Assembly: GCA_009741485.1 (NCBI GenBank)
Contig: CM019218.1
Coordinates: forward strand, 30,464,898-30,528,897
Length of the DNA: 64,000 bases
Direction: 5' to 3'
From: Malurus cyaneus samueli
Taxonomy: Eukaryota; Chordata; Aves; Passeriformes; Maluridae
The notes under the pieces were generated by a model, which was given only the letters and a program-made list of their open reading frames with translations, was not told the DNA's origin and ran no database searches. Each line of letters opens with the position of its first letter. The first letter of the stretch is position 1. This document shows positions 25,541 through 37,210 of this stretch, piece after piece. A program made the translations under genes and the position numbers.

Positions 25541-25840
25541 CCGCCTTTTCCTTTCCCCAGTATTAAATAAACCAAATAATGAACTTAATGGTTTTGGGAT
25601 TTTTCTTGGCAGGACATTTACATTGCCCTCTACTGTAAATGATCTCAGAGCTTTGCTATACTTTTAAATAGCAAAAGATTGCAAGCCTTAAGCATTTAGA
25701 AACTGAGGCAGAAGCCTTCAAAAATAGTAGTTGCTTGAAAACAATTGAAAAAACTATTCTATTCTCAGTTTTTCTATATTACCACCTTTTTGTAGGTTTT
25801 TAGATATCCTTGTTTCCACATTTTGCTTGTGCATTTAAGG

Positions 25841-25875
25841 TAAAAAACTGTTATGAGTAAAAAAACTGTTATGAA
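25841..25875 (+). repeat. Tandem duplication, two copies of about 17 bp
   Basis: TAAAAAACTGTTATGAG is followed directly by TAAAAAAACTGTTATGAA. The word TGTTATGA then occurs a third time at 25876-25883. This looks like replication slippage. Confidence 0.7.
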
Positions 25876-27310
25876 TGTTATGATTCAAACAGGATCCACA
25901 TATCAAGAAAAGTGCCATGCAAAAAAAGGTTCAACATTAAATGAGAAGAGCTGGCAGGATGATTTATAAGTTAATTACTTCTTTTCTTAATGAAAGCGTG
26001 TTCCAGTGTTCATATAATGGCCATACTTTGTTAATATTTTCTAATAAATGTTTAGACTTCTGTTCTCTCTAATTCCTGCATAACTTTTTATCACTTCTTT
26101 CAGAAATATTTACTTTCCTTTTTTTCCCCTTAGTGTTTGGCATACTCACTAAACAAAAAAAATCTGGTTTAATTCTACTGGTTATTGCTTTTTGCTCTGT
26201 GGTCTCGCTGCCTAGATACAAGCAAGTTGTGCTGACCTTATCTTTTCTAGTTACACTTTTTAAAAAAGGAATTAATAGATTCTGTAAATCATGAGAGACC
26301 AGTGATTAATACATGGAGTTCTTCAATTTGATGTTTTCAGTTACTTCCCACCCAGACAATGTGTTTGGAACTAGGACTGACATTGATCATCCTGAATTTC
26401 TCTTCCTACTCCCCTTTAGGCAGAAGAATTGCCTTCTGCTTCCTAAATATTATCTGAAAATATATTTCCTATATAATATTTTCTGAAATAATGATATATT
26501 CTGAAATAATAGTTTCTAATTGTTTTAGAAAATGGTAGGGCCAGAAGATACAGAAAATAAGGTCATGTGCATTTTTTAATGGTGGATTTTACTCAAATTC
26601 AGGTATTGAGTAGTTAAAATACTTGTTTATTAAAACCCAGTGAAAAAAAAAGGAAATCTCCAACAAAGATGACAGGCTCACATCTCCTTTGAAAACGAAA
26701 CAGTTCTTAAAGGTGTAGTTCAGGTAGGGGCTCTTATGGAAGACTGGGAAGCAGAAGAGAAGTCAGTTTATTGTCTGATGATGTTGTGTTCATTCTTCAG
26801 TCTAAGTATTCTTAGCTAAACTACAATTCTGACTATGAAGAGAAGAGGGAATGTGACTAAATGAAGGTGTTCTCTCTCAGTTTTCAGCCTCTGTACTGTA
26901 CATACAACATAGTTACATGCCATGCAGTTTGCTCTCACACTGCTTGCTAGGTGCAAGTAAAATGTAGAAAGAATAAATGCTAGTTTACTCTCTGTATATA
27001 TTTTCTGCTTAGGCTGTATCTCAAGAAACAGTGTTATTCTCCTGAATTTGTTTTGTTTCCTCTGTTCCGAACAACAGCATCATTACTTTTTTGCTGATAA
27101 CCCAAAAAGAAGGAGCTCTGCTCTGTCTGTTGTTCATTTTGTGCTATCTGTAGCCAGAAAAAAAAATGAACAATTTTAATACAATAGGAGCTTTAAATAA
27201 ATTATGGCATTGAATTGTAGTCAATACAAGGTCTAAAACTATAGGTGACTACATAAAGAAACAGAAATGTTAAACAAATACCTTGAAAAGTACCAACAGA
27301 ATTTAGGGAG

Positions 27311-27324
27311 GGTGTGTGTGTGTG
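27311..27324 (+). repeat. Short (GT)n microsatellite
   Basis: About seven GT units in a row, seen directly. Confidence 0.85.
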
Positions 27325-28422
27325 AGTTTGAAAGATTTTAAATGCAGGTGAAAATTTTTATCTTCATCTTGCTCTTTGGCATTTCTACCATGGTTACCAC
27401 TCTAGGGACTAGCTCTGGAGGAAAAAGTTGTGAGTCTGCTGTTGCAATCTTCAGCTTTTGTCAAGACTGAGTGTATGTATTCCTCTAACCTTCTAGAAAA
27501 TAGCTGTTGTACATCAGATATATATCCTCTAGCAACTTTGGAAAAAGACCGGTCAGTCTGAAATTGTTTCTGGTCACCAGAATTCCACAGGGCATACTGT
27601 AGAGATAATTCGTATCTTGCAACAGGAATATCTACTTTGGCATAGCAGCACCATAAGGAAGAAGGAACAATCAGTGGTTGTCGGGGTGGATTGGAGTCCT
27701 TTCAAGTCTGCCATAGGTCAAAAGCCAAAGATGGTTTTGTAAACCTGGGAATGACAGTGCAATATTATGTATAGAAGAGAAGTGGCACTATGTCTTCATT
27801 TCCACTGATGATAGGTTTAAGTTCCTGAACAGCTGGCAACTTCTGCCAAACTGGTCATCATTAATATATCTTTTAGGTAGTGAAGCATCAAAATTAGCAT
27901 CTGTAACTGAAGTGAGAATTTGCATGTCACCCTGTTAATCTCCTTATTTGGTCTCTCAAGCTCGTTGTGGAAGAACTTCATGTGGAATACAATATATAAA
28001 TGTACAGAAAGTTTTCTTAGTATACATCCTCTTATATACATGAGTGTTTTAAGTGTGACTGTTATTTTTAACTAAGATTTTTGGGGATATTGTAGCTTAC
28101 AAAATTCTATATGTATTTCTAAAATAAAAGTATAAAGCTCAAAGAAACCATAACTTCAGTAGGTGCTCACATAATTTAATGTGTTAAAAGTACAGCAAAA
28201 TAGAACATTTCCCCTGCTTCCCAGGACATAATATCCAAATCATCTCACTTGCTCTTCAAATCAGGCATTATATTGTCTTCTTCTAACAACACAGTGTACA
28301 CTGCTAAATAGAAGTCAAAAATTACCATGCAGGTAACTCTTCTGTAATCCAGAACATGAAGGAAGCTGACACTTTCAGCTGGTGTTGCTGCTTGTACTCT
28401 GCCCCAGCATCCTTGAGTGTGA

Positions 28423-28453
28423 GCTTGAGTGCGTGTGTGCACGTGTGTGTGCG
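28423..28453 (+). repeat. Degenerate (GT)n repeat
   Basis: GT-rich alternating purine-pyrimidine DNA with interruptions, including GCACGTGTGTGTGCG. It is an interrupted microsatellite. Confidence 0.7.
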
Positions 28454-28683
28454 TTAGGGGGTTGCTGTAAAGCACACTGCAAATAAAGAGAATACTTCAC
28501 CCTGGTCTGAGTTCTTCTGACTCACGGAGGTGCTGTCCTCATACTCCTTTAAAGTCTTTGGTGTTTATCACTAGAATGTTTCTCTGAAATTTATGTTAGG
28601 TCAGACAGAGGTCGATGTGCCTCTGAAGCCTGGGTTTATGCACCTTAGGCAATTTTAATAAAAGACTCTCATCTTTGTCTGTG

Positions 28684-28705
28684 ATGGTTTGCTCTTGCAA
28701 ACCAT
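28684..28705. other. Hairpin: perfect 9-bp inverted repeat, 4-nt loop
   Basis: ATGGTTTGC at 28684-28692 and GCAAACCAT at 28697-28705 are exact reverse complements around the loop TCTT. The stem is too short for a microRNA precursor. Its left side, TGTGATGGTTT, resembles the terminus of the LTR found at 38373-38944, but no LTR body adjoins it. Confidence 0.45.
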
Positions 28706-29379
28706 TGATGGACTAGGTTAGACTGAAATGCATCCTTGTTTTGTCACTTGAGTTAACCTCTGTGCATGATAGTTCAGAGTGGGTGTGTCATTTCCCTCTA
28801 TTCCAGCAGCTGTTTATGTTTAGCTTGCTAGCAGTCAGCATATTACTAATGACAGTTGTGAATGTGACTACAGGCAGAAGCACTGCTTCACTGCCTCATA
28901 AACATGACTAACCGATAGGAGATTGCTTTCGACTTCCAACACTGCAAATTTTCCAAATTATGTTTACTGAGTTTGGAATTTGTGAATGAATGGCTTCTTA
29001 TCTGACTTAGATATCTAGTGAGATTTAATCTGAAAACTCTTGGGTAGTTCTGGAATCACACATAGAAATATTGCTAATCTCTATCCTGGTGATAGGGAAT
29101 TATGCCTCAAATCTCAAGCAGAGAAGGCAGTGCTCAAGATGTGTACCAGTGTCTTCTGAAAGGTTTTTACCAAAACTGTAAGATCTTTTAAATAAGGAAT
29201 TGTTGTAGGAAACTGCTGCTTAAAATGCCTGATTTACATTGACTAACTGTAGCAGACAGGTTTAAATGAGGGTATTGTGCTGTGCTAGTTTGGCAAGAGA
29301 GGTGAAAAGAGCAAGTGGCCTATTTCTTCATTTGACTATGAATCCTAAAAGGGGAGTGAAGGTAACAGTGGGACAACTC

Positions 29380-29452
29380 TCATCACCCAGCAGGTTGCAA
29401 AGTACTGAGCATTAGACTGCCAGACTCAAAGTCTGTGCTAACAGTGCTACGA
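29380..29452 (-). repeat. Possible MIR-like SINE head relic
   Basis: The stretch around GACTCAAAGTCTGTGCTAAC resembles the reverse complement of the tRNA-derived head of amniote MIR elements, which reads roughly GACTCCAAAGTCTGTGCTCTTAACCACTAC in that orientation. The preceding CATCACCCAGCAGG loosely fits the adjoining GTCACACAGCTAG part. The match is short and interrupted, so this is tentative. Confidence 0.3.
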
Positions 29453-29891
29453 AAGAGGCCATAAGTTACTGTGAACTTTCTGTTGTACCAGTGAAGGTTC
29501 AGGTGCTGGTCATTGCTAGAAGCAAGATCACAGATTAGGGGGTCAGTGGCCTGGGTTATCCTGTTCCTGTGGCATCAAGGGTCATGAAGAAATATCAGTC
29601 AAGAAAGCCAGGAGTTGTCACTGCTTTGCAGGTCACATTTTGGTATGCATGTGTATTTGTTTGACTTCTGGATCATCAGTTCTGCCATCTATATGCCATT
29701 GGAAATCTGGAATTTAGATGATACAAGGCAGCATCTTTTAATTTCTCAAGAGTTTTGCTTCTTTTTAAAATCCACAGCAAGTATGTTCCAAGTTTAGTTT
29801 CCTTTTCCTAGTTTGTTTCCTGGGGTCTGAAAGGAACATTGCTACATACCAGCAGAGTAATTCACATTAAACAACATTAATTTTCAAGCTT

Positions 29892-29950
29892 TTCAAATAG
29901 AGTTATTTAGGCTGGAAAGGACTGCTTGAGATCATCTAGTCCAATGCCAA
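29892..29950 (-). mobile_element. Short CR1 LINE 3'-end remnant
   Basis: The block AGAGTTATTTAGGCTGGAAA, then GGACTGCTTGAGATCATCTA and GTCCAATGCC, matches the reverse complement of the extreme 3' end of avian CR1 elements, in the common form AGAATCATTTAGGTTGGAAA, AGACC, AAGATCAT, AGTCCAAC. Only about 60 bp survive before the sequence becomes unrecognisable, so the insertion was either very short or is old and eroded. Confidence 0.75.
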
Positions 29951-32507
29951 ACTTCCTTTGTCTTCCAAACATTAAGTTATAAATAGACTGCTGGGGGCCA
30001 AATTTATTATCAGGCAGTGCTGTATGCTTTTTTTGATGGGTCTTTTCAGCCAGCACAGGCTTTTCAACAAGCACACAGTAAAAGAAGCTATAATTAAAAT
30101 AATGGCAACAATTTTTTAAAATTCTTTTTGAGGTGTCACACCCACATGAGCAGTCTTTTATTTGATGTACTTGCTGAAATGTACTCTAGGTTGACTTAAC
30201 AAAAACAAGATAGGCAGTGTATCTGTGACAAGCAGCCAGTACAAAGCGTTTTGTACATGAATTTGATGTTAGCAAGGAAAATCTTTCTGTCTGAATTGTG
30301 ATATCATATCAGAGTTTACCTGTGCAAAACCCCTCCCTGTTTCATTCCTGGGTTCTTTGCTCTGCCAGTGTGATCTAGTCTATTTCTGCTTTGTTAAATA
30401 CCTTGCTCTTGCAATACTGGTCCAAAACATGCTTTAGGAGATCAATGTAGTAAGTTGGATATAAGTTTGATATTAATATTGAAGTTTCTAGCACCCATTT
30501 ATCCATGATGACTCGTTGCTCATGGATTTGGAATTTTCAGTAAGGGTCTTGGGATAGTCTAGTCTGCTCGTTGAGTACATACACTGTGATTGCTTTTTCT
30601 GCAGTGTGATTATAGACTGGGAGCATCACTTTTGGCTTATATGCTAGTCTTAGCTACAGTCTTTGATCATCAGGTTAAGTAGAGATCTTACAGGCCTTTG
30701 GATCTGAAGCCTTTTGCTGGAGAGATTTTTTCAGCCTGCCCTTTGCTGCAAATTTTTTCATAGTGTTTTTTGTCATCCCCATCACTGGTCAACTACTGAC
30801 AAAGGAGGAAATGCAAATGGCAGAGGCAATAAGGGGCTGCTTCTTTTGGCCATGGTGTGACCTGATCAGTTGAAGCCAACTTAAAAACTACAGCCAAACA
30901 AAAACACTTGCAGTCAAACACAGCTGCTTCTATAAAAATACAGGCAAAAATAATAGATGTTTCTTAGGCACCAGTCTCCTTCCCGTTCCTTGTCTAGGTA
31001 ATTTGTTACAGCTGAAGAATACAGGCTTCTGGTTTGAGCTATACACTTCCTTCTCCAGTACCTTCCAGTAGGTAGACATTAGTTTATATAAAGTACGATT
31101 GTGTATTTCACCCTTGCATTTATGCTCACTGAAGTATCTGCTGGAGATTTTCTGCATTCTTACAGACAATTGCAGACATGATTCCTGATCAACTGGGAAA
31201 GAGTGAAGTAGAAAATATTTGGTTTATGTGTGAGGACTGGTGACTCCAGCTGCAGTGTTGTTAGTAGTCAGTATAGGCAACATCACTGCAATAAAGCATG
31301 TAAAGGAAAGAAGGGTACTTTGTGGTCGGCCAGCTATTAAGACAGCATTGCAGCTAATGTTCAAAAATTACCCACAGACCTTGTGTGCAGGAAGTTGATC
31401 ACTTCCTGTGATAGTTTATGTTTTAATTAACAATAGCAAAAGCGGTGGTTTCCACCACAAGAACTCTATGAACTCTCAGACTTTCTTACAGGCCATTCAA
31501 AAGAACCAAATTTGATATCTTCTCTTAATGGTGGTTCCTGATGCTGTCTGCCAAATGCTGCCCAGTTCCAGACCATGGTTTGGGAATCTGTGTTACAAAG
31601 TCATGGAAAAAATGTTAGGAAGATAGTGAGCCTAAGTCTGCAGTATTCATTTGACCTAGAGAGAGACTCTGTGTCGGTGGGAGTTCCTGGATGTTCCTCA
31701 GCTGTTCTGCTGACCTGGGTGCTGCCCCTCTCTTGTCAATTTGACAGTTGTAAGACTGTGCTATATAATTAGCAACTTCCCTATATGCAAGTGAGCTGAT
31801 CTATTTCTCCAGGCCCAAGGAGGGCTCGGAAACACCCATTCCTTTTGTTCTCTTTTGGAATAAATAGTTGAATCCTTTGGTAGAGACCAAGTGGGAGTGT
31901 CAAAGATGGTCACTTTCTGCATTGCCATGGGTTAATGCTCCTGGGTTTATCTTTTCCTACAGGTCATTATTTCAGAATCAATACAAGAAACTTTTTCTTT
32001 CCTTCTGCCTTGCCTGCTTCTCTCTCAGCCTCTTCTAGAAAATGCCTGGCACTGGCACTTTGCAACTTGGGTTGGCTTTGCACATTAAACCTTCCCTGCT
32101 CTCAGAAAGGTGGGTGAAAAGGAGAGCGGGTGAGCAGAACTGAAAATATACCTGCCCTTTTGTAGAGCTGGCCTCAGGCTAAGACAAAGGGCTTGGGAGA
32201 TTTGAGACCTCCTGGATGCCTCCTGGATTCTTTTCCTATTGTGTCATTTCCTTTCAGCAGTGTTTGAACCTTCAAGCTCACCTGGGTGTGTTCACAGGCA
32301 GCCAGACCAGTATTGTGAAAGAGAAGTTAGACACTTAGCCTTGGCAATAATTAACTCCCATGGCTTGTTTGTACCTCCTTGTCATACATTTATTGTCCCT
32401 TGTTTGCTTACTTCTAGGGAAATTATTTTTGGCATTTTATCAGGTTTTTATGAATTGGAACAAGTGCAGAATTAAATCTTTAGGCTTGGATGCAGAAGAG
32501 AGATTGG

Positions 32508-32538
32508 TTTCTTTCTTTCTTTGGTTCTTTCTTTCTTT
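32508..32538 (+). repeat. (TTTC)n simple repeat, interrupted
   Basis: Two runs of TTTC units separated by TTTGG, seen directly. Confidence 0.85.
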
Positions 32539-33137
32539 GGCAATTCACCTGTACAAACATGTGTTGGGGGTGGGTGGAGTTCGGTGGTAATGCTAGTGGC
32601 TTAGAAACATAATAAACAGGTTTTGTGTAGTGTTTCTTGCTAAGAGCCTGCTTGAGAAACCCCTAATCCTGTCTTCCAGACTGATAACCTTCTTGTCCTC
32701 AGCAGGGTGAGGAGGCCTGGTGGAATTGCTCTGCTCTTTGTGTAGTGTGTGCTGGGCCCTGCAGAAAGGTAACTGGTATCTCCCCTTTGCAATACCGACA
32801 TGTCAGGGCAAACAACCCCAAGAACAGCAAGCCTGGCTATTTAAGTGCTGTGTTCCCTGGCAGGAAATGGTGAAAGCCATCATCTTGAATGCACAAATTC
32901 TCTCAATTATTTTAATCCTTATTAAAAAGAGTGTTTTTTCCAAGGTGACTTTTTAAACTAGGGCCTCTTGCTTTCTTTTCTGTGTACACACAGTGCTTTG
33001 CAATACATTGGTGCCTGCTTAACAAAGCAAAGTTTGACAACTACGCAAAAGAAGCAATTCACAACTATTGAGGGATATTTAAATTTGGGAGTGAAGGCTT
33101 GATCTTTGTGATTGAATAAGTTTTTGTAAAGTGGAAT

Positions 33138-33142
<5 letters not shown>

Positions 33143-33182
<40 letters not shown>

Positions 33183-33187
33183 TATAT
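33143..33187 (+). repeat. (TA)n microsatellite
   Basis: About 22 TA units with one phase slip near 33176. Such tracts are self-complementary and able to extrude cruciforms. Length variation between individuals is likely. Confidence 0.95.
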
Positions 33188-33270
33188 GTCTCTTATGTAC
33201 ACAAGAATGTTTTTTGTTTTGCCTTGGAGACTATATCAGAAGTAGGATTTGAATCAAGTTCTCCTTATCT

Positions 33271-33290
33271 ACTGCTGCATGTGCAGCAGT
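33271..33290. other. Short palindrome, 9-bp arms with 2-nt centre
   Basis: ACTGCTGCA and TGCAGCAGT are exact reverse complements on either side of TG. It lies about 84 bp after the TA microsatellite. The near-zero loop argues against a stable RNA hairpin gene and suits a protein-binding dyad or chance. Confidence 0.45.
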
Positions 33291-34888
33291 GGAAGCCTCT
33301 TCTCTAAAATTTCCCATAAAAGTGTTTCAAGCGAGTGTGGATGCACTTAGGCTGCAATTCCAATGAGCACAGTGAGATGATGTACTAGTCCTTTCATCCA
33401 GTGCTTTGCTCCTCTGACATACCTTTCTGTAGTTCTGTGTTTGCTGTACCTAGGGAAAAAAAAATAATTCCTGGACAGTTTTTGTCATCTTCTCCCCTCT
33501 GCTTCAGTGCTTCTGGTCTTCTGCTGAAACATTGTATGCACTAGCACAAGAGTAAGTACATACAGCAAAACAAGTGGTTAATTTTCCATAGGGTTAGCAT
33601 GCTGAAATGGCTTAGTGCAGGGTTCAGTCAGCAGAGAAGTTAATGTGAGCAAGTGGAAACACTTGAGTAGGGATCATGGGAAGAAGATTTCCAGCATTTA
33701 GAGAGCCCCGAAAGTTGAAATTGATTCCTGATGTGCCTGTTAATGGGCTATCAAAAAATGCTATTTTGAGATTTAATTTTCCTGTGAATTTCATGGACTT
33801 ACTGAAACTGTAGTCTAGAAGTCCTCTCCTGTTTTGGAATGCATATTCTTCAGGGTGGTATCTTTTTGGTATCTTGCATAATACTATTTTAATTTCATGA
33901 CTGCTGGCATTTTTCAGACACTGTCAGAGAATTTGGATGACTTGTAGCGGTAACCTTCAAGATTAAGAACTACAGGTAGTTCTGGTATTTGTTGTGGTGC
34001 CAATTAAACAGCTGGATATTAGCTCCATTCCCTGTGCTGTGCTTCACAGCCCCTCAATGCCAGCCTAACGGTTTGTGGTGTCATGCAGTCAAAAAGTTTA
34101 CTGAAATAATCAAGGCTAAAAAAACCTTCTGAATAAAAGTGGCATGAGACAATGAGTAGCTGAGGTACATAAGACTGTGCTTAAGTGTGCTTTGCTGCTG
34201 AAACTGAAGAATTATGTAACTGCCCTGACAGTGACCATTCCCATCCCTAAGTAGTGCCAAAATGTCTGTGGCAATCTTTGTGGTGTCTTCACCCAGTGCT
34301 TACTGGGTCTTGTAAAAGGCCACTTCTGTGAATGCACTTCTCCCCTTGAGGGTTCAACTTGGTTGGTATGACTCTTTTGAGGGCCACCCATGAGTTGGGT
34401 CAAGAAACATAAATGAATCTTAAAAGCCTGTATAGAAAGGAGAAAAGATGGGGTTAGTTTAAATTTTGACCAGTTTCCCAGCTTGTCATGTGGTGCTGCA
34501 GAAATAGTACTCATGTGAGCTGCTTGGGTTGTCAGTGCTGTACAGGGAAACATCTGTGGAAGTACTGCCTGAGCCTCTGGGGGTCTTTGATAAATGAGAA
34601 GGTCCTAAACTGCTGGAAGCATATGTTAAAACTTTGAAGTATTAAAAGCATACATGTAAAACTGGTATATTTGACTGTATTTTTGCCATTCACTGCCTAT
34701 AATATATTCAAAAAAATCTGGCGGCCAAAATGCTGTGCACCCAGTTTTACTTAGGTCTAGCATAAGCTTTGTGTTAAAGCATGATTTAGTATGATGATGC
34801 GGACACACAGAGGGACTGCAAAATGTTAAACAAGCCTCATCTTAATTTGCATTGTGCAGCTCAGGCTCTCGTGTTTTATGTCCCCATT

Positions 34889-34934
34889 CAATATGGATAC
34901 TCATTTGACATCAATATGGACACTCATTTGACAT
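34889..34934 (+). repeat. Tandem duplication, 2 x 23 bp
   Basis: The 23-bp unit beginning CAATATGGATACTCATTTG is repeated directly with a single T-to-C difference, at 34889-34911 and 34912-34934. The near identity points to a recent local duplication. It ends about 43 bp before the CR1 element. Confidence 0.9.
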
Positions 34935-34976
34935 CATACTTTGGGTGTGCTGAACACAGGAAAAGGAACTTTGCAG

Positions 34977-35497
34977 ATCATAGAATGGTTTGGGTTGGAA
35001 GGGACCTTAAAGATCATCTCAATCCAGCCCCACCCTGCCATGGGCAGGGACACCTTCCACCAGACCAGGCTGCTCAAAGCCCCATCCAACCTGGCCTTGA
35101 GCACTTCCAGGGGAGGACATCCACAGCTTCTCTGGCCAGCCTGTTCCAGTTGCAGGAATCAGTTCACCATCTCCATAGGAAAGAATTTCTTCATTATATC
35201 TAATCTAAACCTACTCTCTTTCAGTTTGAAGCCATTCTCCCCTATTCTTGTCACTACCTGCTCTCATAAAAAGTCTCTTTCTAGCTCTCTTGTAGCCCCC
35301 TTTCGGTACTGCAAGGTGCTACATGTTCTCCCTGGAGCCATCTCCCTGCTGAACAACTCCAATTCTCTCAGCCTGTCTTTAGAGTAGAGGTGCTTCAGCT
35401 CTGTTATCCTCTTCATGGCGTACCTCTGGTTTGCTCCAGCAGATCAGAAGTTAGAAGACAGCTAATAGAAATTCAGTATTCCAGCTGTTAGGGTGGA
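34977..35497 (-). mobile_element. CR1 LINE, 5'-truncated, about 520 bp
   Basis: This is the best-preserved transposon in the window. On the plus strand it starts at its 3' end with TCATAGAATGGTTTGGGTTG, GAAGGGACCTTAAAGATCAT and GCCATGGGCAGGGACACC, and continues through GCTCAAAGCCCCATCCAACC, TTTCTTCATTATATCTAATC, a CTCTCAGCCTGTCTT block and finally CAGTATTCCAG, all in the order of avian CR1 read in reverse. It covers the 3' untranslated region and the last part of the reverse transcriptase frame. The frame is not intact and the 5' end is missing. It is dead on arrival, as most CR1 copies are. Open frames of 126 and 148 codons on the plus strand are antisense CR1 sequence and not genes. Confidence 0.95.
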
Positions 35498-37179
35498 AAA
35501 AAAGACTTTCACTAAAACCTCTCCTTTCACATCTGCAAAGTAATTATTTTGAATTGTTTTTTTAATTTAAAAATCATGTTTCCTTAAGTGCTGTAATTGT
35601 TCTGTGTCCAAATTCTGCACTTGGCAAAAGTAACGTTTTGCATTTCCCGTGGGTGTTAATTGTCTTCTACCAACATCTGAGTGACATTGCCTACTGCATT
35701 TCCTCAGAATTTCATGTGTTTTTAGCATTCTAATTTTTGCTTGAAACTGTGTTGTGATATTTGTAACTGCAGCTATGGTGTGCATTGGCATCAGCTTGGC
35801 TTCATGACCGTTTCTATGGATTTGTGTTTGTTTAAAATAATAAAGATTGCCTCAATGTATTACTCTGAAAATTATTAAGTTAGTCCGTAGGCCACTACAT
35901 CATGAAGAAACCAAAGCACACTTTGAGACCACTTCTTTTCTCTCATGAGTGCTGAAATACAAAATGCAGCTGTTCAGCAGTGCACATAATATTTGCCAGC
36001 AGTACTAGAAGAAAAGAAGCAATACACGAGAAATACAATACTGGGTAAATCTTCAATTTTCTTTTTAATAGAAAAAGCTGTTTGTATCTCCGAATACGGA
36101 TTTTAATAAAAATTAGTAGTATTAAAATGGGATAAAGCTGCCCATCAGAATTTTGTGAACTGCTAATAACCTCTCAGTATTGCTGTTTTCTTCTATTTTC
36201 TATGTAATAATTATTAATACGTTGCCTGTATCTGATTCTGGAGTTAGTGTGTATCACTGAATGCCAATGTTTAATACTTCATTAATGTAACTTTATGTGC
36301 AGTGCCCAGTTGATATTCATAGAAGAAATAAAATGGAAACACTGAATTCATATTAAATTGTATTCCTTTTTCTATTGCTTACCACTACCACATCAGCTTT
36401 CTATATCTAGTTTAGATAAGCATGTGGTGGGAAGGTCAATGTTGGAGCTTCTCTTGCAATTAAGTGTCTTGCATGTCTCTTTGTGAATAAATATAGGACC
36501 TGAAATTGCTTTTATGCAGATTAATTTTTAGAGACATTTGTGAACAAGCAAATGGCAAATGAAATCCTTTAATTGAAATATTAACTAAAAATACCTTAAG
36601 CTGCCAGAAGTTGAGCTTTTTTGAGAGTATTGCCTTTATTACTATTCCCGGTCCAGTTGAATCAGCTGTGAAGTGCATTGGTTCTGAGTAACTATTTCTT
36701 GAAGAAAAGGGTCTGTTTAGAAATCAAATTATTTTCTATTGCACTAAATGAATTGCTGCTTTCTCGCTTGCCAGAGGCACTGCTTCAAAACAAAAGCAAC
36801 CCAACTCACAGGGAGTTAAAATATTTTAGTCCTAAGTCGTCACGTCTGGCTGCGGAGTGACCTCAACCTTCTTCTGCTCTGAATCATTGTTGAGAACTCA
36901 CATGATCTAAATAGACCGAGGCAGGTTTCAGTCCCAGAAACTGTTTGTCTTTTCATGTGTCGTGGCTAAATGAGTACAACCTTGACATTGTTAGAAAGGG
37001 CACAGCTACACCCAGTAGGTGTAGTAGCAGATTAACCACTCTAACTACTTTCATGTGTGTAATCTTTCTAATCTTGATCAGGTGGCCATGTTGCTTTTCT
37101 CCTGTGGCACGTAGGCAGAGCTTGATTGTGCTTTTAATCCTAAAACTGTTTTCATGGTGGTAAGCACAGACAAAAAAAA

Positions 37180-37210
<31 letters not shown>

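Larger units (their letters stand above)
25884..29891. other. Noncoding stretch, no gene recognised
   Basis: AT-rich DNA with short GT repeats at 27311-27324 and 28423-28453, a short hairpin at 28684-28705 and a possible ancient SINE relic at 29380-29452. No exon, RNA gene or open frame of interest is seen. Confidence 0.65.
29951..34888. other. Noncoding stretch, no gene recognised
   Basis: Unique DNA with a TTTC repeat (32508-32538), a long TA microsatellite (33143-33187) and a 20-bp palindrome at 33271-33290. A patch near 32700-32890 is a little GC-richer but has no convincing frame. A 113-codon minus-strand open frame at 34212-34553 shows no domain I know. Confidence 0.65.

Noticed and set aside
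34823..35387. Plus-strand open frames of 126 and 148 codons
   Set aside because: They are antisense CR1 sequence read in frame, with the typical CR1 3'-end blocks in reverse.
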